From Candidatus Puniceispirillum sp. (GTDB lineage Bacteria; Pseudomonadota; Alphaproteobacteria; Puniceispirillales; Puniceispirillaceae), in the NCBI GenBank assembly GCA_016780525.1, contig JADHLR010000092.1, positions 1-6,298 of the forward strand: a stretch of DNA of 6,298 nucleotides, in the 5' to 3' direction. Below the pieces are notes generated by a model. The model saw only the letters and a program-made list of their open reading frames with translations, ran no database searches and was not told the DNA's origin. The translations under genes and the position numbers were made by a program. Positions 1 to 5,563 of this stretch are shown here, one piece after another. The number at the start of each line of letters is the position of its first letter. Position 1 is the first letter of the stretch.

Positions 1-651
1 ACAATGGTACAGCGCAGCCCCAGCTTGGTGGTCAATATTGAACCCAGTGCGCAATTTCCCTACCGCCTGTATGACGAAGGCCGGACAACCGATGAGTGTG
101 ATTTCATCACCACATCAATGCCACTGCCGCTGGTGAAAAAGGCGCATCAGCATTTTACCAGACAATCCCAAACCGCCGATAAAACGCTTCTGGGTAAATT
201 AGCCTCGGTTGGGTTTCAGCTCGATTTTGGTGAAGATGACACCGGCTGGCAGTTCAAATATCTGACCCGTGGTGGCGGTTATTATTTTAATGTCGGCGCC
301 TCCGATTTAATCGCCGATGGACACATTAAACTGATCCAGAATGCCGATATCGATGCTTTCACCGCCGCTGGGGTATCGCTGAAAACCGGCGCGCATATAC
401 CGGCTGATCTGGTGGTTCTGGCAACCGGATATAAAAAGCAGGAATTTTTAGTTGCCAAGCTATTTGGACAGGATGTGGCAGACCGTGTCGGCCCAATCTG
501 GGGGTTTGGTGACGGGCTGGAACTGCGCAACATGTATCGACCAACCGGCCAGCCCGGCTTGTGGATGATTGCCGGCAGCTTTGCGCAATGTCGGATTAAC
601 TCAAAATATCTGGCGCTGCAGATCAAAGCTGTTGAAGAGGCGCTGATTTAA
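1..651 (+). CDS. Flavin-containing monooxygenase, C-terminal part (5' end outside window)
   Basis: This is the C-terminal portion of an FAD/NAD(P)H-dependent monooxygenase of the FMO/Baeyer-Villiger-like group, which uses O2 and NADPH to oxygenate small organic substrates in the cytoplasm. The reading frame is open to the first base of the window. The visible start TMVQRSPS matches an internal FMO segment that normally follows the NADPH-binding Rossmann fold, so the ATG at base 4 is almost certainly not the start. About 216 residues are visible, against roughly 450-600 for full members. Supporting motifs, counted from that ATG, are GGYYFNVGASDLIADG (about 91-106), the FMO signature LATGY (139-143), and the closing GLWMIAGSFAQCRINSKYLALQIKA (185-209; positions given for the key G-SF-Q-RINSKY residues). 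The FAD-binding GxGxxG lies off the left edge. The next gene starts 87 bases downstream. The substrate cannot be deduced, and a Baeyer-Villiger versus heteroatom oxygenase role is open. Confidence 0.88.
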   Translation, partial: TMVQRSPSLVVNIEPSAQFPYRLYDEGRTTDECDFITTSMPLPLVKKAHQHFTRQSQTADKTLLGKLASVGFQLDFGEDDTGWQFKYLTRGGGYYFNVGASDLIADGHIKLIQNADIDAFTAAGVSLKTGAHIPADLVVLATGYKKQEFLVAKLFGQDVADRVGPIWGFGDGLELRNMYRPTGQPGLWMIAGSFAQCRINSKYLALQIKAVEEALI

Positions 652-673
652 ATGTTTTAATGGCGCATATTTA

Positions 674-689
674 GGGGTGCTACCACCCC
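674..689 (+). terminator. Small GC-rich hairpin after the monooxygenase gene
   Basis: A perfect 6-bp inverted repeat, GGGGTG and CACCCC, with a 4-base loop lies 22 bases after the monooxygenase stop codon. No T tract follows, so a classical intrinsic terminator is not supported. It may be a weak terminator, an mRNA 3' stabiliser, or chance. Confidence 0.3.
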
Positions 690-701
690 ATCGCCAATCG
701 C

Positions 702-735
702 AAATAGGACGCAAATTAGGACGCAGATAGGACAA
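702..735 (+). repeat. Three imperfect tandem copies of an 11-12 bp unit ahead of the hydrolase gene
   Basis: Three adjacent units read AAATAGGACGC (702-712), AAATTAGGACGC (713-724) and AGATAGGACAA (725-735). Each carries the core TAGGAC. The AGGA of the last copy (729-732) sits six bases before the ATG at 739 and can serve as the Shine-Dalgarno sequence; the two upstream copies repeat the same ribosome-binding-like core. This may be a slippage duplication of the ribosome binding site, with possible effects on translation, or a regulator binding array. The repeat itself is directly visible; its function is inference. Confidence 0.6.
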
Positions 736-738
736 TTT

Positions 739-1527
739 ATGCATTTTGTAGATATCAACGGAATCACCCTGCATTATAAAACGGTCAATTTGGACAGCGG
801 CAAGCCGGTGATCGTGTTTTCAAATTCGCTGGCTACCGATTTTCGGATTTGGGATGATTGCGTTGCCGATCTGTCGGCGGATTACGCAATAGTGCTGTAT
901 GACAAGCGCGGTCACGGCTTGTCCAGCCTTAGCACCCCACCCTATGTGATTGACGACCATGTAAGTGATCTTGCCGGATTGATTGATCATCTGGGCATTA
1001 CCAGCGCGACAATCTGCGGCCTGTCAGTCGGCGGGTTAATTGCACAGGGGCTGTATCACAAACGGCCTGACTTGGTGAATGGCCTGATCCTATGCGATAC
1101 CGGCGCGAAAATTGGCGATGCACAAATGTGGAATGATCGCATGGCCATTGTCAAAGAGGGCGGCCTTGACGCGCTTGTTGAGGCGAATATGCAGCGTTGG
1201 TTCAGCCCGGCATTTCATCAGCAGCGCACAAACGAACTGGCTGGCTATAGCCACATGTTCACACGCACGCCCGAGGGTGGCTATCTGGGCACCGGCGCGG
1301 CAATCCGCGATGCTGATTTCCGCGATCAGGCCGGCCAGATTACGGTGCCAACAATATGTGTTGTTGGTGAGCAAGATGGCGCCACCCCGCCGGCGCTGGT
1401 CAAGGCAACCGCCGATCTTATCCCCGGCGCCAGCTTTGAGGTGATTGCCAATGCCGGTCATATTCCTTGCGCCGAACAGCCGGCCGCGGTCAGCAAAATC
1501 ATTCGCCAGCTAATGGCGCAGATATAG
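739..1527 (+). CDS. pcaD: 3-oxoadipate enol-lactonase-like alpha/beta hydrolase
   Basis: This 262-residue cytoplasmic alpha/beta hydrolase is closest by motif to 3-oxoadipate enol-lactonase, which hydrolyses beta-ketoadipate enol-lactone to 3-oxoadipate in the protocatechuate/catechol branch of aromatic degradation. The length fits the family (about 260). Visible signatures are NSLATDFRIWD (29-39, oxyanion-loop region), YDKRGHGLS (54-62), the nucleophile elbow GLSVGG with Ser96, the acid in VVGEQDGATPP (Asp213), and the histidine in AGHIPCAEQP (His241); the HIPC-EQP ending is typical of PcaD. The start is set by an AGGA six bases upstream. The gene is followed after 11 bases by the dioxygenase gene. 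No pcaB, pcaC, pcaH or pcaG homologue is in the window, so it may instead hydrolyse another lactone or ester made by the upstream monooxygenase. The family assignment is firm; the exact substrate is moderately supported. Confidence 0.85.
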   Translation: MHFVDINGITLHYKTVNLDSGKPVIVFSNSLATDFRIWDDCVADLSADYAIVLYDKRGHGLSSLSTPPYVIDDHVSDLAGLIDHLGITSATICGLSVGGLIAQGLYHKRPDLVNGLILCDTGAKIGDAQMWNDRMAIVKEGGLDALVEANMQRWFSPAFHQQRTNELAGYSHMFTRTPEGGYLGTGAAIRDADFRDQAGQITVPTICVVGEQDGATPPALVKATADLIPGASFEVIANAGHIPCAEQPAAVSKIIRQLMAQI

Positions 1528-1529
1528 GA
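1526..1529 (+). promoter_or_regulatory. Ribosome binding site of the dioxygenase, overlapping the hydrolase stop
   Basis: The AGGA shares its first two bases with the TAG stop of the hydrolase gene and lies nine bases before the ATG at 1539. It decides the dioxygenase start in favour of 1539 and suggests translational coupling with the hydrolase gene. Confidence 0.5.
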
Positions 1530-1538
1530 TCAAGTCAC

Positions 1539-2357
1539 ATGTCTGCTGCCATGCCAGTCAACATCAGCCAACAACAGATTGATGATTTTGCGGCAGATGG
1601 CGCGGTATTTTTACCTGGCCTTTTTACCGATTGGGTGGCGCAGATCCGTGCAGCTATTGACGAAAATATGCAAAACCCCAGCCCGTATGCGGCGGAAAAT
1701 CTGGCGCCCGGGGATACCGGCCGGTTTTTCGATGACTATTGCAACTGGCAGCGTTTTGACCGGCTTGGTGAAATATTACGCCATTCACCGGCCGCCGCTG
1801 CCGCTGCCCAGCTGATGCAATCAGACACGGTAAAAATTTTCCATGACCATGTTCTGGTGAAAGAACCCGGCACCAGCAAACCAACACCCTGGCATCAGGA
1901 TGCGCCCTATTATTTTGTCGATGGCAGACAAACCATCAGCTTTTGGATTCCGGTCGATCCGGTTGATGATGCCACCTTGCGGTTAATTGCCGGATCGCAT
2001 CTTTGGGATAAATTGGTGCTGCCGGTCAGATGGCTGGCAGAAGATGATTTTTACGCTGACAATGATGCGTTCCTGCCGGTTCCCGACCCGGACGCGCATC
2101 CGGGCGATTATAAAATACTGGCATGGCCGATGCAGCCCGGTGATGCTGTGGCGTTTCATTACCGCACGGTGCATGGCGCGCGCGGCAATTTGGCGACAAC
2201 ACGGCGGCGCGCGCTGTCATTGCGCTATGTCGGTGATGATGCACGCTATATTGAACGGCCGGGGTCAACCTCACCGCCGTTTCCCGGGCATAATATGAGC
2301 GCCGGGCAAATGCTGCGCGACGATTGGTTTCCGACAATCTGGCCGCCATCCGGCTAG
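1539..2357 (+). CDS. Phytanoyl-CoA dioxygenase (PhyH) family Fe(II)/2-oxoglutarate oxygenase
   Basis: This 272-residue protein belongs to the PhyH family, whose members hydroxylate an unactivated carbon using Fe(II), O2 and 2-oxoglutarate and release succinate and CO2. The double-stranded beta-helix core carries the iron-binding triad: HxD in PWHQDAPYY (His119, Asp121) and the distal His212 in RTVHGARGN. Arg223 or a neighbour in the following TRRRALSLRY stretch is placed to bind the 2-oxoglutarate carboxylate. HDHVLVKEPG (102-111) just before HxD is also typical. A longer frame opens at 1467, but the ATG at 1539 has an AGGA nine bases ahead and avoids a long overlap with the hydrolase gene; an ATG at 1551 is an alternative. 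A run of six alanines (85-90) reflects GCC/GCT codon repetition. Bacterial members act on diverse metabolites, so the substrate is unknown; co-transcription with the hydrolase suggests a shared pathway. Confidence 0.88.
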   Translation: MSAAMPVNISQQQIDDFAADGAVFLPGLFTDWVAQIRAAIDENMQNPSPYAAENLAPGDTGRFFDDYCNWQRFDRLGEILRHSPAAAAAAQLMQSDTVKIFHDHVLVKEPGTSKPTPWHQDAPYYFVDGRQTISFWIPVDPVDDATLRLIAGSHLWDKLVLPVRWLAEDDFYADNDAFLPVPDPDAHPGDYKILAWPMQPGDAVAFHYRTVHGARGNLATTRRRALSLRYVGDDARYIERPGSTSPPFPGHNMSAGQMLRDDWFPTIWPPSG

Positions 2358-2370
2358 CCTTCAGCCGGGT
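2348..2370 (+). terminator. Hairpin spanning both stop codons of a convergent gene pair
   Basis: CCGGCT (2350-2355) and AGCCGG (2363-2368) form a perfect 6-bp stem with a 7-base loop, extendable by a T-G and an A-T pair to 2348-2370. It is followed on the + strand by TGTTTA, a weak T-rich stretch. The stop codons of the dioxygenase (2355-2357) and the glutathione S-transferase (2361-2363) both lie within it. It is a plausible terminator for the + strand; the other direction has no T tract. Confidence 0.45.
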
Positions 2371-2984
2371 TGTTTACGGCGTGGCTGTGCTGCCAGAGTT
2401 TCGATGACCGACGGACGGGCGCGCAATTCATCCAGCAACGCATTCAGCTTCGGCCGGTTCGCACGCATCGCCGTTTTATTCAAATCCCAGCGGCTGAGCA
2501 TATAGAGATAGAAATCAGCGGCGGTTAAATCAGCCCCGCAGATATACGGCGCCAATTCGGCCTCAATATAATCATATAGCAGCGCTTGTTCGGCAACAGC
2601 TTTGCCACGCAAGCTCTCAAAAGCCGACTCATCAGCATAATAATAGCTATGGTGCTGGCGGTGATAGGCGGGATAGATTGATGTCGCCATTAACGCCATA
2701 AACTGGCTGTAGCGGTCATAAGCCGGACTACCAACGGGCGGTGCCAACTGCGTAAAATGCGTGGTGATATGATTGATAATCGCCAGGGTTTCAAAAATCT
2801 TCCGGCCATCCGGACAAAGCAATACCGGAATGCGCCCCAGTGGGTTGCTGGCATAAAAATCCGGGCTTTTTACCTCTGCCGGGTCGGGAAATGAAATATC
2901 ATAATCGACCCCGGCTTCGCGAAACAGAAACTCGGCAATCAAAGATCCGGCACCGGCCCGTCCAACAATATGATAGCGACTCAT
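2361..2984 (-). CDS. Glutathione S-transferase family protein
   Basis: This 207-residue cytosolic protein has the two-domain GST layout: an N-terminal thioredoxin-like domain (about 1-80) and an all-helical C-terminal domain (about 88-200). GSTs conjugate or add glutathione to electrophiles, isomerise substrates, or act as glutathione-dependent reductases. Visible landmarks are the cis-proline segment NPLGRIPVL (47-55, Pro53), the glutathione gamma-glutamyl contact ETLAI (Glu65-Thr66, where most members have E-S), and the N-capping box of the C-terminal core, LTAADFYLY (153-161, Thr154 and Asp157). A serine near the start (Ser14) sits where the catalytic Ser or Cys of bacterial classes is found. 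The ATG at 2984 has a good Shine-Dalgarno, GAGAGGG, seven bases upstream. The gene converges on the dioxygenase with 3 bases between stops and is divergent from the aminotransferase. GST class and substrate cannot be told. Confidence 0.9.
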   Translation of the reverse strand: MSRYHIVGRAGAGSLIAEFLFREAGVDYDISFPDPAEVKSPDFYASNPLGRIPVLLCPDGRKIFETLAIINHITTHFTQLAPPVGSPAYDRYSQFMALMATSIYPAYHRQHHSYYYADESAFESLRGKAVAEQALLYDYIEAELAPYICGADLTAADFYLYMLSRWDLNKTAMRANRPKLNALLDELRARPSVIETLAAQPRRKQPG

Positions 2985-3127
2985 TTTTATGCCCTCTCAC
3001 CCCGGCTTGTGTGGGAATGATCTGCCGCAAATGATCGACAGACCAACAGATTATCTTTTGCCATGGCCACAACTGATGCTAGAAAACACATAAGTTTTAT
3101 CCATAATATAAGCCACAGGCGCCGCCC
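2985..3127. promoter_or_regulatory. Divergent intergenic region between GST and aminotransferase genes
   Basis: These 143 bases must hold the 5' signals of both genes. The GST ribosome binding site is at 2992-2998 (GAGAGGG read on the - strand). A weak CAGG at 3116-3119 lies eight bases before the aminotransferase ATG. The part next to the aminotransferase is AT-rich and includes TAATAT (3104-3109), a possible -10 element, but no convincing -35 is at the right distance. An 8-bp palindrome GCCATGGC sits at 3060-3067. No ORF or strong hairpin was found here. Confidence 0.4.
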
Positions 3128-4291
3128 ATGTTCAATACCGCCGTTACAAAACTGAATGCCCCACCGGTCTCGGTCGTGCTGAATTGGAAGTCATCTTACG
3201 ATGACAGTCAAGGCCCATTAATCGATATGAGCCAGGCGGTGCCGGGCTATGCCGCGCATGACGATATGCTGGCCGCGCTCGGTCAGGCAGCCGCCGATCC
3301 GGAGCTGGCGCGCTATGGCCCGGTAGAAGGCGATACGACATTGCGCAACGCCTATGCCGCGCATCTGTGTGAACTCTATCAGGCGGATATCGCTGCCGAA
3401 AATATACAGATTACTTCTGGTTGCAATCAGGCATTTGTGGCGTCGGCGCTGGCCGTGGCTGGTCAGGGTGACCGGGTGTTGATGATGCGGCCATGTTATT
3501 TCAACCATGAATCGGCACTTGGCATGCTGGGCATCGGCATTGATTATGTCGATTGCGATGCCGATCACGGGCTGCTACCCGATTGCGATCATATTGCAGC
3601 CGCCATCAATGACAAGACCCGGGCCGTTGCCCTTGTCAGTCCAAACAACCCGACAGGCAGCATTTACCCGGAAAATTTGCTGTTGGAAATTTTCAAATTA
3701 TGTCAGTCGCGTGGAATCTGGCTTATTCTCGATGAGACCTATCGTGACTTTTTGCCACTTGATCAGGATCTGCCACACCCCCTGTTTGCCCAGGACAAAT
3801 GGCAGGATACGCTGATCCAGCTCTATAGCTTTTCCAAATCCTATTGTTTACCCGGGCACCGTTTGGGTGCCATTACCGCTGGCCCGGAAATGGTGTTTCA
3901 ACTGGCCAAAATTATCGACAATATTCAAATTTGCGCGCCGCGTACGGTGCAGCATGCGCTGGCCCCGATGATCGGCAAGCTGGCCGACTGGCGGCAGCAA
4001 AATCGCCAACGTATTGCGGCGCGGGTGACTGTCTTTCAACAGGCTCTTGCACAGCTTGACGGCTGGGATTTGCGAAGCTGTGGTGCGTATTTTGGTTTTG
4101 TCCGCCATCCTTTTGTCGGCGCAGATTCCGTTGAGGTCGCACAAAGCATGGCACGCAAGGCCGGCGTGCTGGTCATTCCCGGGGCCTTTTTTGGGAATGG
4201 TCAGGAAGCCATGCTGCGCTTTGCCTTTGCCAATGCCGGACGCGATGTGATCGCACAATTGCCGGGCCGGTTAAAGACGCTGCGCGTCTAG
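3128..4291 (+). CDS. Class I/II PLP-dependent aminotransferase
   Basis: This 387-residue fold-type I PLP enzyme transfers an amino group between an amino acid and a 2-oxo acid in the cytoplasm. Its length is typical for the family. Visible catalytic landmarks are RYGPVEGDTTLR (62-73), the PLP-contact asparagine in SPNNPTG (Asn174), DETYRDF (Asp202 pairing with the pyridine nitrogen, Tyr205), the Schiff-base lysine in YSFSKSYCLPGHRLG (Lys237, with phosphate-binding Arg245), and the carboxylate-binding arginine in LRFAFAN (Arg364). CNQAFV (99-104) followed by PCYFNH (122-127) recalls, from memory, the plant VAS1-like aromatic/methionine aminotransferases; this is a weak hint to specificity. The ATG at 3128 has only a weak CAGG ribosome binding site, but no better start is visible. 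It faces the GH84 gene with 23 bases between stop codons. Amino donor and pathway are not determined by the neighbours. Confidence 0.9.
   Translation: MFNTAVTKLNAPPVSVVLNWKSSYDDSQGPLIDMSQAVPGYAAHDDMLAALGQAAADPELARYGPVEGDTTLRNAYAAHLCELYQADIAAENIQITSGCNQAFVASALAVAGQGDRVLMMRPCYFNHESALGMLGIGIDYVDCDADHGLLPDCDHIAAAINDKTRAVALVSPNNPTGSIYPENLLLEIFKLCQSRGIWLILDETYRDFLPLDQDLPHPLFAQDKWQDTLIQLYSFSKSYCLPGHRLGAITAGPEMVFQLAKIIDNIQICAPRTVQHALAPMIGKLADWRQQNRQRIAARVTVFQQALAQLDGWDLRSCGAYFGFVRHPFVGADSVEVAQSMARKAGVLVIPGAFFGNGQEAMLRFAFANAGRDVIAQLPGRLKTLRV
4275..4289 (+). terminator. Hairpin at the 3' end of the aminotransferase gene
   Basis: AGACGC and GCGTCT form a perfect 6-bp stem with a 3-base loop, ending on the first base of the aminotransferase stop codon. 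Only a short ATTT follows a few bases later, so it is a weak terminator candidate at best. Confidence 0.3.
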
Positions 4292-4307
4292 CATTTCCGC
4301 CACCGCA

Positions 4308-4325
4308 CGCCGCATCAGCGCGGCG
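4308..4325 (+). terminator. GC-rich hairpin between convergent aminotransferase and GH84 genes
   Basis: CGCCGC (4308-4313) and GCGGCG (4320-4325) form an all-GC 6-bp stem with a 6-base loop, followed on the + strand by GTTTCCCC. It lies 17 bases after the aminotransferase stop and covers the stop codon of the opposing GH84 gene. It is a reasonable but weak intrinsic terminator for the + strand transcript. Confidence 0.35.
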
Positions 4326-5472
4326 GTTTCCCCAACAGCGCCGCAAGCGGTGCCGATTGGGTTTTGGCGATGCGCGCGTTAGCCATCTGCCCGTCAGCCA
4401 TCAGCAAATCCTGTTTCAGCCCCATCAGAGCCGGGTACCATTCACGCTGTAATGGTGATTTCCAGCGCCACAACAAATGATCAATCGCATCAATTGCAAG
4501 CTTTGTTGGCGGCGTGGGGAATTTTGCGGCAAAACCGTATGGCGCATCAAAATAACACGCCACCCAGAAAAACTCCTCTGGCACATATCGCGCCAGAAAA
4601 TCACGCCAGCTTTCTGCATCATCGCCGATTGGCATCAATTGCAGCAGCAATTTATCTGTTTCAACAAGGCCTGTCGGATTCAACATGACATTTGGACCGC
4701 CGGACGGTCGCCGCCACGGCCCGACAAACAAGCGGCGCGGGCAATAGTCATTGGCATAGAAATTATCCCAGATGATCAGCCGGTTTTCGGCAATATATCC
4801 GGACATATCGGCGCCCGTTTGTTGTGCGACAATATCATTACCACAATAGACAATCGGCATATGCGGTGCCAGCGCGGCTGTTAAATCTGCCAGATAGGGC
4901 AGTGATTGCGGGTCATCCTCGCTGATCAGGCTGTCGGCATAAATGCGCGGCACCATGATCAGTGGCCAGTCAATTGCGTCTGCGAGCTGATTGGCAAGCG
5001 TGGCATGCGCTGTGCCCTCGCTTTGGAACGATCCCGCGCGGCCGGTAAAATCGGCGGCGATATCATCCATCAGCAGGCTGACATGGCTGGCACCATCGGC
5101 TGACAGCTGTCTGGCTTTATCGACAAGACAGGCAAAATCACCAGCCCGGGGCTGATCAAGGCTGGCAAAGTTGAAATCAAGCCCGGGCGCGATACCGGCG
5201 ATGATTTGAATGCCGTTTCGGGCTGCCGCAGCGGTAAAATCGGCAAAGCCGCGCCGCCAGTCCGCATCATAGCTTTGCCGCCAATCAAACCGGTGTGCCG
5301 CATCATCTTTTGGCGCATAGAAATAGCTGTTCATGCCAAGCTCTGCCATCACAGCCAGCAATTCATGCCGCGCCGACCAGCTCAATAGCTGGCCGTAATA
5401 TCCCTCAATATAGCCATAAAAATTGCCGGAAAAATTGCCGCACAAACTCTCGGCAATATTGTTATTTGTCAC
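4315..5472 (-). CDS. GH84 family beta-N-acetylglucosaminidase (O-GlcNAcase type)
   Basis: This 385-residue protein is a glycoside hydrolase family 84 enzyme, which removes terminal beta-linked N-acetylglucosamine, including O-GlcNAc from proteins, by substrate-assisted catalysis. Positions are counted from the GTG start. Motifs in order are GYIEGYYG (20-27), YAPKDD (52-57; Lys55), the tandem catalytic aspartates in SLLMDDIAADF (Asp136, Asp137), WDNFYANDY (235-243; Asn237 and Asp242 match the substrate-contacting residues of animal OGA), RRLFVGPW (246-253), and LNPTG (264-268). The long ATG-led frame begins at 5493, but that ATG has no ribosome binding site, whereas GTG at 5472 follows AAGAGGTG with seven bases between AGAGG and the codon, so GTG is chosen. 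Neither start gives a signal peptide, suggesting a cytoplasmic enzyme. It has the catalytic domain and a short helical tail only. It is divergent from the PIG-L deacetylase gene. The family is sure; the natural substrate is unknown. Confidence 0.9.
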   Translation of the reverse strand: MTNNNIAESLCGNFSGNFYGYIEGYYGQLLSWSARHELLAVMAELGMNSYFYAPKDDAAHRFDWRQSYDADWRRGFADFTAAAARNGIQIIAGIAPGLDFNFASLDQPRAGDFACLVDKARQLSADGASHVSLLMDDIAADFTGRAGSFQSEGTAHATLANQLADAIDWPLIMVPRIYADSLISEDDPQSLPYLADLTAALAPHMPIVYCGNDIVAQQTGADMSGYIAENRLIIWDNFYANDYCPRRLFVGPWRRPSGGPNVMLNPTGLVETDKLLLQLMPIGDDAESWRDFLARYVPEEFFWVACYFDAPYGFAAKFPTPPTKLAIDAIDHLLWRWKSPLQREWYPALMGLKQDLLMADGQMANARIAKTQSAPLAALLGKPPR

Positions 5473-5477
5473 GCGCC

Positions 5478-5485
5478 CACCTCTT
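5478..5485 (-). promoter_or_regulatory. Ribosome binding site that sets the GTG start of the GH84 gene
   Basis: Read on the - strand this is AAGAGGTG. AGAGG lies seven bases before GTG at 5472-5470, while the in-frame ATG at 5493-5491 lies upstream of this motif and has no purine-rich sequence ahead of it. Confidence 0.6.
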
Positions 5486-5519
5486 GTTATCATGGCAATC
5501 AGTTAAACCCAGATTCAAA

Positions 5520-5540
5520 GTGAAATCAAAACTCTTTCAC
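5520..5540. promoter_or_regulatory. GTGAAA-N9-TTTCAC dyad, possible operator
   Basis: GTGAAA (5520-5525) and TTTCAC (5535-5540) are perfect inverted copies separated by nine bases, giving half-sites 15 bases apart centre to centre. It lies in the divergent gap 24 bases before the PIG-L start, where a dimeric repressor could act on both genes. No regulator gene is in the window, and a 6+6 dyad can arise by chance. Confidence 0.3.
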
Positions 5541-5549
5541 AGCTTGCAT

Positions 5550-5556
5550 AAGGTGA
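5550..5556 (+). promoter_or_regulatory. Ribosome binding site of the PIG-L deacetylase gene
   Basis: AAGGTGA, a strong Shine-Dalgarno match, lies seven bases before the ATG at 5564 and fixes that start. Confidence 0.6.
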
Positions 5557-5563
5557 CTCTGAC

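Larger units (their letters stand above)
5473..5563. promoter_or_regulatory. Shared control region of the divergent GH84 and PIG-L genes
   Basis: These 91 bases separate the two divergent starts and must contain at least the 5' signals of both genes. Besides the two ribosome binding sites and the dyad at 5520-5540, the middle (5500-5535) is A-rich on the + strand. I could not pick a -35/-10 pair with acceptable spacing in either direction. Confidence 0.45.

Noticed and set aside
282..626. 114-residue - strand open frame
   Set aside because: It is antisense to the well-supported monooxygenase C-terminus and resembles no family; a shadow frame.
1467..1538. 24-residue N-terminal extension of the dioxygenase from an ATG at 1467
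   Set aside because: It overlaps the conserved C-terminal end of the hydrolase gene in another frame, has no ribosome binding site, and the ATG at 1539 is well placed after AGGA.
1791..1811. GCC/GCT-rich trinucleotide run as a possible unstable repeat
   Set aside because: It encodes a short alanine stretch in the dioxygenase, is imperfect, and is ordinary for a GC-rich coding sequence.
3058..3109. Sigma-70 type promoter for the aminotransferase using TTGCCA (3058) and TAATAT (3104)
   Set aside because: The spacing between the two hexamers is about 40 bases, far too long, and no other -35 match lies 16-18 bases before TAATAT.
3848..4258. 136-residue - strand open frame
   Set aside because: It is antisense to the catalytic lysine-containing half of the aminotransferase, with no domain signature; a shadow frame.
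4477..4884. 135-residue + strand open frame
   Set aside because: It is antisense to the GH84 catalytic domain, with no recognisable motifs.
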